From positions 1,295,813 to 1,359,812 of the forward strand of contig NZ_JAEAMR010000007.1 of NCBI RefSeq assembly GCF_015999245.1: a stretch of DNA of 64,000 bases, written 5' to 3'. Positions 44,272-53,484 of the stretch are shown here, in pieces (positions within the stretch are counted from its first letter, which is position 1; every line of letters starts with the position of its first letter). Under the pieces are notes generated by a model. The model saw only the letters and a list, made by a program, of their open reading frames with translations, was not told the DNA's origin and did no database searches. The stretch is from Streptomyces sp. AV19. GTDB lineage: Bacteria > Actinomycetota > Actinomycetes > Streptomycetales > Streptomycetaceae. Both the position numbers and the translations under genes were made by a program.

Positions 44272-47200
44272 GTGAGATCCCACCCGCCCTCCGGCTCGTC
44301 GCGCCCGGACCGCCCGGAGCACCGGCGGACCCTCCGGGACGGCGCCGGCGCGTACCGCCTGGTGCGCACCCCGCCGGGTCCCGTGGTCCCCGCACGGCTG
44401 GACGCGGCGCAGCGCGCGGTGGTTGAGCACGGGCACGGTCCGCTGCTGGTGCTCGCCGGGCCCGGGACGGGCAAGACCACCACGCTCGTCGAGAGCGTCG
44501 CCGAACGGGTGCGGCGGGGCGCCGACCCCGAGCGCGTCCTGGTCCTCACCTTCAGCCGCAAGGCCGCCGTCGAGCTCCGCGACCGCATGGCGGCCCGGCT
44601 CGGCGGCGCGCGCGCCCCGCGGGCGACCACCTTCCACTCGTACTGCCACGCCCTGGTCCGCGCGCACCGCGACGCGGAGCTCTTCGGCGAGCCGCCGCGG
44701 CTGCTCTCCGGCCCCGAGCAGGACGTCACCGTGCGCGACCTGCTCGCCGGCCAGACCGAGCTGGAGCGCGAGGGACGCGGGGCGGTGCGCTGGCCGGACG
44801 AGCTGCGCGCGTGCCTGACCACCCGCGGGTTCGCCGACGAGGTGCGCGCCGTCCTCGCCCGCAGCCGCGAACTGGGCCTGGGGCCGGACGAGCTGGCCGC
44901 CTTCGCGGAGCGCACCCGGCGCGGCGACTGGGCGGCCGCGGCCGCCTTCCTCGCCGAGTACCTCGACGTCCTCGACGCCCGCGGCGTGCTCGACTACGCG
45001 GAGCTGGTGCACCGCGCCGTCCTGCTCGCCGAGCGGCCCGAGGTCGGGGCGGACCTGGCCGCGCGCTACGACGCGGTGTTCGTGGACGAGTACCAGGACA
45101 CCGACGCCGCCCAGGGGCGGCTGCTGCGCGCGCTGGCGGGCGGGGGCCGCGCGCTGATCGCCTTCGGCGACCCCGACCAGTCCATCTACGCCTTCCGCGG
45201 CGCGGACGTGGGCGGCATCCTCGACTTCCCGCACGCCTTCCCGCGCCGCGACGGCACGCCGGCCCCGGTGCGCGTGCTGACCACCTCGCGCCGCTCCGGC
45301 GCCGCGCTGCTGGCCGCCACCCGGCTGCTCACCGCCCGGATGCCGCTCACCCGCCTCCCGGCCGCCGCCGTCCGCGCCCACCGCGAGCTGACCGCCGACC
45401 GTCCCGGCGGCCGGGTCGAGGCGTACACCTACCCGACCCCCGGCGCCGAGACCGACAACATCGCCGACGTCCTGCGCCGCGCCCACCTGGAGGACGGCGT
45501 CCCCTGGGGCGCCATGGCCGTCCTGGTCCGCGCCGGCTCCCGCTCCCTGCCGGTGCTGCGCCGCGCCCTGACCTCGGCGGGCGTGCCGGTGGAGGTCGAC
45601 GGCGACGACGTCCCGCTGCGCCACGAGCCGGCGGTGGCGCCGCTGCTGACGGCGCTGCGGGTGGTCGCGGAGCAGGTGGCGGCGGGAGGCTCGGGCGCGG
45701 TGCCCGGGGACGCCGAGGCCGACGCCGGAACCCCCGCGGTCACCGCGGCCCCCGCCCCCGGGACCGCCCTCGCCCTGCTCACCTCGCCGCTCGGCGGCAT
45801 GGACGGCACCGACCTGCGCCGGCTCGGCCGCGCCCTGCGCGAGGAGGAACGGCTCGCCGGACGGGCCGTCCCCCGCCCCTCGGACGTGCTCGTCGCCGAG
45901 GCGCTCGCCGAGCCCGAGCGCCTGGTCGCGCACGACCCGGCGTACGCCAGGGGCGCCCAGCGCCTGGGTGCGCTGCTGCGCACCGCCCGCGAGCGGCTGG
46001 CGGCCGGCGGCACCGCCGAGGACGCCCTGTGGACGCTGTGGGACGGCACGCCCTGGCCCGATCGGCTGCGCCGCGCCGCGCACCGCGGCGGGGCGGCCGG
46101 GCGCAACGCGGACCGCGACCTGGACGCGGTGTGCGCCCTGTTCGAGACCGCGGCCCGCGCCGAGGAACGCGTCGGCGGCCGGGACGTGCTCAACTTCCTG
46201 GACGAGCTGGAGGCCCAGGACATCGCCGCCGACACCCTCACCCGCCGCCCGGTGCGCCCGGACGCCGTCCGGCTGATGACCGCCCACCGCGCCAAGGGCC
46301 TGGAGTGGCGGCTCGTCGTCGTCGCCGGCGTCCAGGAGGGCCTCTGGCCCGACCTGCGCCGCCGCGGCTCGCTGCTGGAGGCGGACCGGATCGGCCGCGA
46401 CGGCCTCGCCGAACCGCTGCCGCCCGGCGCCCTGCTGGCCGAGGAGCGGCGGCTGTTCTACGTGGCCGCCACCCGCGCCCGGGAGCGCCTGGTCGTCACG
46501 GCCGTCAAGGCGGCGGCGGAGGACGGCGACCAGCCGTCCCGGTTCCTCGCCGAGCTCGGCGTCGAGCCGGTGGACGTCACGCAGCGCCCCCGCCGCCCGC
46601 TCGCGGTCGCCGCGCTCGTCGCCGAGCTGCGGGCCACCACCGTGGACCCGGCCGCGTCCCCCGCGCTGCGGGCCGCCGCCGCCGGCCGGCTCGCCCGGCT
46701 CGCCGCGCTGCGCGACGAGGAGGACCGGCCGCTCGTCCCCGCCGCCGACCCCGACCGCTGGTGGGGACTGTACGAGCCGACGCACAGCGAGGTGCCGCTG
46801 CGCGACCGCGACCGCCCGGTGGCGCTCTCCGGCTCCGCGCTCGGCCAGCTCGCCGACACCTGCTCCCTCCAGTGGTTCCTGGGCCGCGAGGTGCGGGCGG
46901 AGGCCCCGGCCGGACCCGCCCAGGGCTTCGGCAACGTCGTGCACGTCCTCGCCGACGACGTCGCCTCCGGCCGCACCCCGGCCGACCTCGCCGTCCTGAT
47001 GGAGCGCCTGGACACCGTCTGGGACGCGCTCGCCTTCGACGCGCCCTGGAAGTCCCGCCAGGAGAAGGAGAACGCGCGGGCCGCCCTGGAGCGCTTCCTG
47101 CGCTGGCACGTCCTGGAGCGCGGCCGCGCGGTGGTGGCCGGTGAGCACCCCTTCGACGTCACGCTGAAGGCGGAGCAGTACCTGGTGCGGGTGCGCGGCT

Positions 47201-47625
47201 CCATGGACCGCGTGGAGAAGGACCCGGCGGGCCGGGCGTACGTGGTCGACTTCAAGACCGGCAGGAGCGCCCCGAGCGCCGCCGAGGTCGCCCGCCACCC
47301 GCAGCTCGCCGTCTACCAGCTGGCGATCGGCCAGGGCGCGGTGGACGACCTGTTCGACGGCGAACGGCCGCGCTCCGGCGGCGCGGAACTGGTGCAGCTG
47401 CGGCAGGGCGCGGCCAAGCGGGACGGCGGGGACGCGCTGCCGAAGGTCCAGGCGCAGGAGTCCCCGGAGGACTCCGGCGACGGCTGGGTCGGCGAACTCC
47501 TGGCCACGGCGGCGGGCCGAGTCCTGGACGAACGCTTCGCCCCTCGCCCCGGCCGGCACTGCACGCACTGCGCCTTCCGCACGTCGTGCTCGGCGCGGCC
47601 GGAGGGGCGGCAGGTGGTGGAGTGA
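44272..47625 (+). CDS. adnA: AdnA-type helicase-nuclease
   Basis: A 1117-residue SF1 helicase with C-terminal RecB-type nuclease. Walker A GPGTGKTT is at 63-70, motif II FVDEYQD near 271, motif III GDPDQSIYAFRGADVGG near 303 and motif V/VI LMTAHRAKGLEWRLVVVAG near 670. The nuclease domain (~840-1117) has VVDFKTG (~992). Four cysteines, one at LADTCSLQWF (~864) and three in CTHCAFRTSC near the end, form an AddB/RecB-type Fe-S cluster. By gene order and the Fe-S nuclease it corresponds to mycobacterial AdnA, subunit of the end-resecting helicase-nuclease. GTG start at 44272. The adnB partner follows after an unusual 490-bp repeat-filled gap. Confidence 0.88.
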   Translation: MRSHPPSGSSRPDRPEHRRTLRDGAGAYRLVRTPPGPVVPARLDAAQRAVVEHGHGPLLVLAGPGTGKTTTLVESVAERVRRGADPERVLVLTFSRKAAVELRDRMAARLGGARAPRATTFHSYCHALVRAHRDAELFGEPPRLLSGPEQDVTVRDLLAGQTELEREGRGAVRWPDELRACLTTRGFADEVRAVLARSRELGLGPDELAAFAERTRRGDWAAAAAFLAEYLDVLDARGVLDYAELVHRAVLLAERPEVGADLAARYDAVFVDEYQDTDAAQGRLLRALAGGGRALIAFGDPDQSIYAFRGADVGGILDFPHAFPRRDGTPAPVRVLTTSRRSGAALLAATRLLTARMPLTRLPAAAVRAHRELTADRPGGRVEAYTYPTPGAETDNIADVLRRAHLEDGVPWGAMAVLVRAGSRSLPVLRRALTSAGVPVEVDGDDVPLRHEPAVAPLLTALRVVAEQVAAGGSGAVPGDAEADAGTPAVTAAPAPGTALALLTSPLGGMDGTDLRRLGRALREEERLAGRAVPRPSDVLVAEALAEPERLVAHDPAYARGAQRLGALLRTARERLAAGGTAEDALWTLWDGTPWPDRLRRAAHRGGAAGRNADRDLDAVCALFETAARAEERVGGRDVLNFLDELEAQDIAADTLTRRPVRPDAVRLMTAHRAKGLEWRLVVVAGVQEGLWPDLRRRGSLLEADRIGRDGLAEPLPPGALLAEERRLFYVAATRARERLVVTAVKAAAEDGDQPSRFLAELGVEPVDVTQRPRRPLAVAALVAELRATTVDPAASPALRAAAAGRLARLAALRDEEDRPLVPAADPDRWWGLYEPTHSEVPLRDRDRPVALSGSALGQLADTCSLQWFLGREVRAEAPAGPAQGFGNVVHVLADDVASGRTPADLAVLMERLDTVWDALAFDAPWKSRQEKENARAALERFLRWHVLERGRAVVAGEHPFDVTLKAEQYLVRVRGSMDRVEKDPAGRAYVVDFKTGRSAPSAAEVARHPQLAVYQLAIGQGAVDDLFDGERPRSGGAELVQLRQGAAKRDGGDALPKVQAQESPEDSGDGWVGELLATAAGRVLDERFAPRPGRHCTHCAFRTSCSARPEGRQVVE

Positions 47626-47644
47626 GGGTGCCCCGGGCCCTCCC

Positions 47645-48063
47645 CCCAGAGGGGGCACCCCCATTTCACGGTTTCTTCCGGGCTCCGGGCGGTCCCGGAC
47701 CGCCCTCCGGGCGGTGGCGGGGGCTTCGCCCCCTGCACCCCCGCCGGGGCTCCGCCCCGGGGCCGGGCTCGGCTCCGCCGTGCGGAGGCGGGGGCTGCCC
47801 CCGGGGCGCCACAACGCGGCTTCGCCGCGTTGACCGGGGACTTCGCCCCCTGGGCCCCTGGAACCGCGCTGCGCGCGGTTGTCCTCAAGCTCCCCGGAGG
47901 GGGCAACCCCCGGACGGGCTGGATTTCGCGCCCGCACCGGATATCCGGCCTGGGCGCGCACTTCAGCTCGTCTGGGGGTTGCCCCCTCCGGGGAGCTTGA
48001 GGACGAGCGGCGGAGCCGCGCCCGGGTCCGGGGCTCCGCCCCGGGAAACGGTGAAAGGGCGGG
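47645..48063. repeat. Nested inverted-repeat island 4, between adnA and adnB
   Basis: A 419-bp island. The left end has CCCCAGAGGGGGCACCCCCA then TTTCACGGTTTC; the right end is CGGGAAACGGTGAAAGGGCGGG in two parts. The core arms are a perfect 31-bp inverted repeat, 47881-47911 and 47974-48004 (arm starts GTCCTCAAGCTCCCCGGAGG). Short GC hairpins fill the rest. 48064-48119 holds the adnB promoter (TACCGT, 48107-48112). Confidence 0.78.
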
Positions 48064-48106
48064 GCGGGGAGAAAACCACCCGCCCCCCACTGTCAGTGGG
48101 CCCCGT

Positions 48107-48112
48107 TACCGT
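48107..48112 (+). promoter_or_regulatory. -10 element of adnB (leaderless)
   Basis: TACCGT lies 7 nt before the ATG at 48120, consistent with transcription starting at the A of the start codon. It gives adnB its own promoter downstream of the repeat island. No clear -35 is seen. Confidence 0.4.
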
Positions 48113-48119
48113 GAGGGAC

Positions 48120-51100
48120 ATGACGCCGCGCCTCACGGACCCCGAGCAGCTCAAGGACCTGCTCGGCATTCCCTTCACCCCGGAGCAGACGGCCTGCATC
48201 ACCGCCCCGCCCGCCCCGCAGGTCATCGTCGCCGGCGCCGGCTCCGGCAAGACCACGGTGATGGCCGCCCGCGTCGTCTGGCTGGTCGGCACCGGCCAGG
48301 TCGCACCCGAGCGCGTCCTCGGCCTCACCTTCACCAACAAGGCCGCCGGCGAGCTCGCCGAGCGCGTCCGCAAGGCCCTCGCCCGCGCCGGTATCACCGC
48401 CGGCGAGGCCACCGACGAGGAGGGCCCGGGCGAGCCGCAGATCTCCACGTACCACGCCTTCGCCGGCCGGCTCCTCAAGGAGCACGGCCTGCGCATAGGC
48501 CTGGAGCCCACCGCCCGCCTCCTCGCCGACGCCACCCGCTTCCAGCTCGCCGCCCGCGTCCTGCGCTCCTCCCCGGGCCCGCACCCCGCGCTCACCCGCC
48601 CCTTCGCCGACCTCGTCGCCGACCTCCTCGCCCTCGACGGCGAGCTCGCCGAGCACCTCGTGGAGCCCGCCGCCCTGCGGGCCCACGACGAGGAGCTGCT
48701 CGCCGCCCTCGACGGCGCCCGGCTCACCAACGCCGACCTGCGCAAGGCCCCCGAGACCGCCCGCGCCCGCCACGAGCTGACCGGCCTCGTCGAGGCGTAC
48801 CGCGAGGAGAAGCGCCGCCGCGACCTCCTCGACTTCGGCGACCAGATAGCCCTCTCCGCCGACCTGGCCCGCACCCGCCCCGAGGTCGGCCGGATCCTGC
48901 GCGAGCAGTTCGAGGTCGTCCTTCTCGACGAGTACCAGGACACCTCCGTCGCCCAACGCCTCCTGCTCGCCGGCCTGTTCGGGTCCGGCACGGGCCACGC
49001 GGTGACCGCCGTCGGCGACCCCTGCCAGGCCATCTACGGCTGGCGCGGCGCCTCCGTCGCCAACCTGGACGACTTCCCGCGCCACTTCCCGCACGCCGAC
49101 GGCCGCCCCGCCGCCCGCCACTCCCTCGGCGAGAACCGCCGCAGCGGCGGCCGCCTCCTCCGCCTCGCCAACGGCCTGGCCGCGCCGCTGCGCGAGCGCC
49201 ACGAGGGCGTCGAGGCGCTGCGCCCCGCGCCCGGCGCCGAGCACGACGGGCTGGTGCGCTGCGCCCTGCTGCCCACCCAGGCCGAGGAGCTGGCCTGGCT
49301 CGCCGACTCCCTCGCCCACCGGATCCGCACCGGCACCCGGCCCGGCGACGTCGCCGTCCTGTGCCGCACCGCCGCCGACTTCGCCCGGATCCAGGGCGCG
49401 CTCGTCGAGCGGGACGTCCCGGTCGAGGTCGTCGGCCTCTCCGGGCTGCTGCACCTGCCGGAGATCGCCGACCTCGTCGCCGTCTGCGAAGTCCTCCAGG
49501 ACCCCACGGCCAACGCCGCGCTCGTCCGCCTGCTGACCGGCCCGCGCTGGCGCATCGGCGCCCGCGACCTGGCGCTCCTCGGCCGCCGCGCGCGCACCCT
49601 CGTCCCGTACGGCAGCGCCGGCACCGACCCGGAGCGGCGGCTCGCCGAGGCCGTCGAGGGCCGCGACCCGGCCGAGGTGATCTCCCTCGCCGACGCGCTC
49701 GACACCTTCCTCACCGCCGGGGACGCGCCGGACGACGGCCTGCCGTTCTCCGCCGACGCCCGCGTCCGCTTCGCCCGCCTCGCCACGGAGCTGCGCGAGC
49801 TGCGGCGCTGCCTGGCCGATCCGCTGATGGACGTCCTGCACCGCGTCCTCGCCACCACCGGCCTGGACGTCGAGCTCTCCGCCTCCCCGCACGCGCTGGC
49901 GGCCCGCCGCCGGGAGACGCTCAACCAGTTCCTCGACATCGCCGCGGGCTTCGCCGGCCTGGACGGGGACGCCGGGGTCTCCGCCTTCCTGGGCTTCCTG
50001 CGCACGGCCGTGCAGTACGAGAAGGGCCTCGACAGCTCGCTGCCCGGCGCGGAGGACACGGTCAAGGTCCTCACCGCGCACAAGTCGAAGGGCCTGGAGT
50101 GGGACGTCGTCGCCGTCCCCGGCCTCGTCGCGAGGACGTTCCCCGGCGAGCAGCCGCGCGACGCGTGGACGGCCCAGGCCCACGTCCTGCCGCACGCCCT
50201 GCGCGGCGACGCGGACACCCTCCCCGACGTCACGTCCTGGGACGCCAAGGGGCTGACCGTCTTCAAAACGGCGATGAAGGAGCACCAGGCCGTCGAGGAG
50301 CTCCGCCTCGGTTACGTCACCTTCACCCGCCCCCGCTCCTTGCTGCTGGGCTCCGGCCACTGGTGGGGCCCGGAGCAGAAGCGCCCCCGGGGGCCGTCGG
50401 CCTTCCTGCACGCCCTGCGCGAGCACTGCGAGGCGGGCCACGGCGAGATCGAGGCGTGGGCGGACGCGCCGGAGGAGGGCGCGACGAACCCGGCCCTGGC
50501 GGAGCACGAGACCGACCTCGCCTGGCCGCTGCCGCTGGACGAGGCGTCCCTCGTCCGCCGCCGCGCCGCCGCGGACGCGGTCCGCGCCCACCTGGCCCGC
50601 CCCCCGGGCCCGTCCCCGGTTCCGGAACCGGCCCACGACCCGGACTGGCCCCCGCCACCGGAGGACGACGAGCCGTACGACGCGTACGACGCAGAGGAGG
50701 CCCGGGCCGCCCTGGCGGACTGGGACGCCCTGCCCGGCACCCGCCCGACGCGTCCCACGCCGGCCGACGGGTCCGATGCCCCCGGCCCCGATGCGCCCCT
50801 GCCCGGAGCCACCGGTGATCCGGTAGGGCGACTGCTGGCCGCATCCGGTGCAGCCGATGCGCCGGACGCACCCACCCTCGGCGCCGCCGAGTCGCTGCCG
50901 GGCAACAGCCCGGCGCCCGGGCGCGCCGGCGGCGCACCGTACGCCGATGAGGCGTCGACCGATGCCCCGGGCGGCCCGCTGGGGAGCCGCAGCCATGCAC
51001 CGCAGCGCGACACCGCGCAGGCGGCCGAGGGGCACAGCCCCGAGGAGCCCCGGGGCCCGGGGCTCGCCCCGGGAAACGGTGAAATGGGGGTGCCCCCTCT

Positions 51101-51998
51101 GGGGGAGGGACTGGGGCAACCCCCCTCCACCCCCCGCTCCGCACCCGCCCCCGAAGAAGAACAGCTCACCCCGGAGGAATCCCGCCTCACCGCCTCCTGG
51201 GACCGCGACCTGGAAGCCCTCGCCGGCGAGCTCCGCCGCACCCGCGCCGCCGTCCGCGACGTGCCCGTCCCGCCGACACTGACCGCCACGCAGCTGGTCC
51301 GCCTCGCCGCCGACCCCGACGCGTTCGCGGCCGAGCTCGCCCGCCCGATGCCGAGCCGCCCGCGCCCCGCCGCGCGCCGCGGCACCCGCTTCCACGCCTG
51401 GCTGGAGACCCGCTTCGAGACCTTCGAGGAGCTCCCCCTGCCGGGATTCGACGACCTCGTCGACCCGTCCGGCGACGACGAGGACGACGGGATCGACGAC
51501 GGAATCACCGACGACCACGACCTCGCCGCCCTCAAGGCCGCCTTCGAACGCACCCCGTACGCCCACCGCACCCCCCACCGCGCCGAGGCCCCCTTCCAGA
51601 TCACCCTCGCCGGCCGCCTGATCCGCGGCCGGATCGACGCGGTCTACCGCACGGACGACGGCACGTCCGGTGCCGAGCGCTACGAGATCGTCGACTGGAA
51701 GACCGGCCGCACCCGGAACGCGGCCGACCCCCTCCAGCTGGCGATCTACCGCCTGGCCTGGGCCGAACGCCGGGGCATCCCGCCGTCCCGGGTGACCGCC
51801 GCGTTCGTCCACGTACGCGACGGCACGGTCGTCCGCCCGCCGGACCTGCCGGACCGCGCCGGGCTCGAACGGATCCTGCTCGGCCAGGAGCGGACAGAGC
51901 AGCAGCGGACAGCGCAGCAGCAGACAGAGCAGGAGGAGACAGCGCACGAGAAGCCGGAGCAGGAAACCCGGTCCCGGTCACCGCGCGTGTCCGGATAG
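48120..51998 (+). CDS. adnB: AdnB-type helicase-nuclease with long insert
   Basis: A 1292-residue SF1 helicase-nuclease. Walker A GAGSGKTT is at 39-46, LDEYQDTSVAQ near 270, GDPCQAIYGWRGA near 300 and LTAHKSKGLEWDVVAVPG near 655. The RecB-type nuclease ends the protein, with YEIVDWKTGRT near 1190 and no Fe-S cysteine set, as for AdnB. Between helicase and nuclease (~830-1020) lies a Pro/Asp/Ala-rich linker much longer than usual, including a repeat-derived stretch at ~980-1000. The C-terminus is a Gln/Glu-rich tail (EQQRTAQQQTEQEE). It is the partner of AdnA in double-strand-break end resection. ATG at 48120 (GTG at 48111 possible). Confidence 0.88.
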   Translation: MTPRLTDPEQLKDLLGIPFTPEQTACITAPPAPQVIVAGAGSGKTTVMAARVVWLVGTGQVAPERVLGLTFTNKAAGELAERVRKALARAGITAGEATDEEGPGEPQISTYHAFAGRLLKEHGLRIGLEPTARLLADATRFQLAARVLRSSPGPHPALTRPFADLVADLLALDGELAEHLVEPAALRAHDEELLAALDGARLTNADLRKAPETARARHELTGLVEAYREEKRRRDLLDFGDQIALSADLARTRPEVGRILREQFEVVLLDEYQDTSVAQRLLLAGLFGSGTGHAVTAVGDPCQAIYGWRGASVANLDDFPRHFPHADGRPAARHSLGENRRSGGRLLRLANGLAAPLRERHEGVEALRPAPGAEHDGLVRCALLPTQAEELAWLADSLAHRIRTGTRPGDVAVLCRTAADFARIQGALVERDVPVEVVGLSGLLHLPEIADLVAVCEVLQDPTANAALVRLLTGPRWRIGARDLALLGRRARTLVPYGSAGTDPERRLAEAVEGRDPAEVISLADALDTFLTAGDAPDDGLPFSADARVRFARLATELRELRRCLADPLMDVLHRVLATTGLDVELSASPHALAARRRETLNQFLDIAAGFAGLDGDAGVSAFLGFLRTAVQYEKGLDSSLPGAEDTVKVLTAHKSKGLEWDVVAVPGLVARTFPGEQPRDAWTAQAHVLPHALRGDADTLPDVTSWDAKGLTVFKTAMKEHQAVEELRLGYVTFTRPRSLLLGSGHWWGPEQKRPRGPSAFLHALREHCEAGHGEIEAWADAPEEGATNPALAEHETDLAWPLPLDEASLVRRRAAADAVRAHLARPPGPSPVPEPAHDPDWPPPPEDDEPYDAYDAEEARAALADWDALPGTRPTRPTPADGSDAPGPDAPLPGATGDPVGRLLAASGAADAPDAPTLGAAESLPGNSPAPGRAGGAPYADEASTDAPGGPLGSRSHAPQRDTAQAAEGHSPEEPRGPGLAPGNGEMGVPPLGEGLGQPPSTPRSAPAPEEEQLTPEESRLTASWDRDLEALAGELRRTRAAVRDVPVPPTLTATQLVRLAADPDAFAAELARPMPSRPRPAARRGTRFHAWLETRFETFEELPLPGFDDLVDPSGDDEDDGIDDGITDDHDLAALKAAFERTPYAHRTPHRAEAPFQITLAGRLIRGRIDAVYRTDDGTSGAERYEIVDWKTGRTRNAADPLQLAIYRLAWAERRGIPPSRVTAAFVHVRDGTVVRPPDLPDRAGLERILLGQERTEQQRTAQQQTEQEETAHEKPEQETRSRSPRVSG
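51056..51117. repeat. Repeat-island fragment inside the adnB coding sequence
   Basis: Within adnB, 51068-51117 (GGGAAACGGTGAAATGGGGG then TGCCCCCTCTGGGGGAG) is the near-exact reverse complement of the left end of island 4 at 47640-47680. It differs by one extra C and one or two substitutions. It is preceded by CCCGGGGCTCGCCCCGGG. The open frame is kept and reads GNGEMGVPPLGEGLGQ. Confidence 0.75.
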
Positions 51999-52008
51999 GC
52001 TCGATGTC

Positions 52009-53418
52009 ATGAGCCACACCCCGGACAGTGCCGTCCGCGCGTACATCGAGCAGCACCGCGCCGCCTTCCTCGACGACCTCGCGGAGTGGCTGCGCATCCC
52101 CTCCGTCTCGGCCGACCCCGGCCTCGCCGCCGATGTCCGCCGCAGCGCCGACTGGCTGGCGGGGAAGCTTGAGGAGACGGGCTTCCCGACCGTCGAGGTC
52201 TGGGAGACGGACGGCGGCGACGGCGCCCCCGCGGTCTTCGCGGAGTGGCCCTCCGGGGACGACGGCGCCCCCACGGTCCTGGTCTACGGCCACCACGACG
52301 TCCAGCCGGCCGCCCGCGAGGACGGCTGGCACACCGACCCGTTCGAGCCCGTCGTCAAGGACGGCCGGCTCTACGGTCGCGGCGCCGCCGACGACAAGGG
52401 CCAGGTGTTCTTCCACACGCTCGGCGTCCGCGCGCACCTGGCGGCCACCGGCCGGACGGCCCCCGCCGTCAATCTCAAGCTGATCGTCGAGGGCGAGGAG
52501 GAGTTCGGCTCGCCGAACTTCCCGGCCCTGCTCCGCGCGCACGCCGACCGCCTCGCCTGCGACAGCGTGATCGTCTCCGACACCGGCATGTGGTCCGAGG
52601 ACACCCCGACGGTCTGCACCGGCATGCGCGGCCTGGTCGAGTGCCAGATCGACCTGTACGGGCCGGACCAGGACATCCACTCCGGCTCCTTCGGGGGCGC
52701 CGTGCCCAACCCGGCCACCGAGGCCGCCCGGCTGGTCGCCGCGCTGCACGACGAGGACCGCCGCGTGGCGATCCCCGGCTTCTACGACGGCATCGTGGAG
52801 CTCACCGACCGCGAGCGCGAGCTCTTCGCCGAGCTGCCCTTCGACGAGGAGCGCTGGCAGCGCACCGCGCACTCGCACGCCACCCTCGGCGAGGCCGGCT
52901 TCACCACCCTGGAGCGCGTCTGGGCCCGTCCCACCGCCGAGGTCAACGGCATGGGCGGCGGCTACCAGGGCCCCGGCGGCAAGACGGTCGTGCCGTCCTC
53001 GGCCGTGCTGAAGCTGTCGTTCCGCCTGGTCGCCGGCCAGGACACGGACCGGATCCAGCAGGCCGTGCGGGAGTGGACGGCCGCCCGGCTGCCCGAGGGC
53101 GTCCGCCACGAGATCACCTTCACCGGGGCCACCCGCCCCTGCCTGACGCCGCTGGACCACCCCGCGCTCCGGTCCGTCGCCCGGGCCATGGGCCGCGCCT
53201 TCGGACAGAAGATCCTCTTCACCCGCGAGGGCGGCTCCGGCCCCGCTGCCGACCTCCAGGACGTCCTGGGCGCCCCCGTGCTGTTCCTCGGCATCTCGGT
53301 GCCCTCGGACGGCTGGCACGCGCCGAACGAGAAGGTCGAGCTCGACCTCCTCATGAAGGGCGTGGAGACCGCGGCCCACCTCTGGGGCGACCTCGCCGGG
53401 GGCCCGGGCGGGCAGTAG
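52009..53418 (+). CDS. M20-family dipeptidase / zinc metallopeptidase
   Basis: A 469-residue cytosolic peptidase. Metal and catalytic residues are visible: YGHHDVQP (~93-100, first His and the catalytic Asp), RGAADDKGQ (~124, bridging Asp), VEGEEEFGS (~161, catalytic Glu then metal Glu), and a late His in GWHAPNEKVEL (~441). A lid/dimerisation domain (~205-370) contains DIHSGSFGGAVPNP, MGGGYQGPGGKTVVPSSA and the SFRLVAGQD strand. It should cleave dipeptides or similar short substrates, with two zinc ions. ATG start at 52009 lies only 10 bp after the adnB stop, so the two may be cotranscribed. Confidence 0.92.
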   Translation: MSHTPDSAVRAYIEQHRAAFLDDLAEWLRIPSVSADPGLAADVRRSADWLAGKLEETGFPTVEVWETDGGDGAPAVFAEWPSGDDGAPTVLVYGHHDVQPAAREDGWHTDPFEPVVKDGRLYGRGAADDKGQVFFHTLGVRAHLAATGRTAPAVNLKLIVEGEEEFGSPNFPALLRAHADRLACDSVIVSDTGMWSEDTPTVCTGMRGLVECQIDLYGPDQDIHSGSFGGAVPNPATEAARLVAALHDEDRRVAIPGFYDGIVELTDRERELFAELPFDEERWQRTAHSHATLGEAGFTTLERVWARPTAEVNGMGGGYQGPGGKTVVPSSAVLKLSFRLVAGQDTDRIQQAVREWTAARLPEGVRHEITFTGATRPCLTPLDHPALRSVARAMGRAFGQKILFTREGGSGPAADLQDVLGAPVLFLGISVPSDGWHAPNEKVELDLLMKGVETAAHLWGDLAGGPGGQ

Positions 53419-53484
53419 CGCGGGCGGACCGCACCCGCCCCGGACGCACCACCACCATCACCACAGGGGGAGTTGGAAGCAGCC

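Noticed and set aside
43567..48090. A 1507-codon open frame on the minus strand opposite adnA and neighbours
   Set aside because: GC3 bias of the real plus-strand genes leaves antisense frames open. The translation is low-complexity Gly/Ala/Arg and matches no family, while the plus strand encodes clear helicase motifs.
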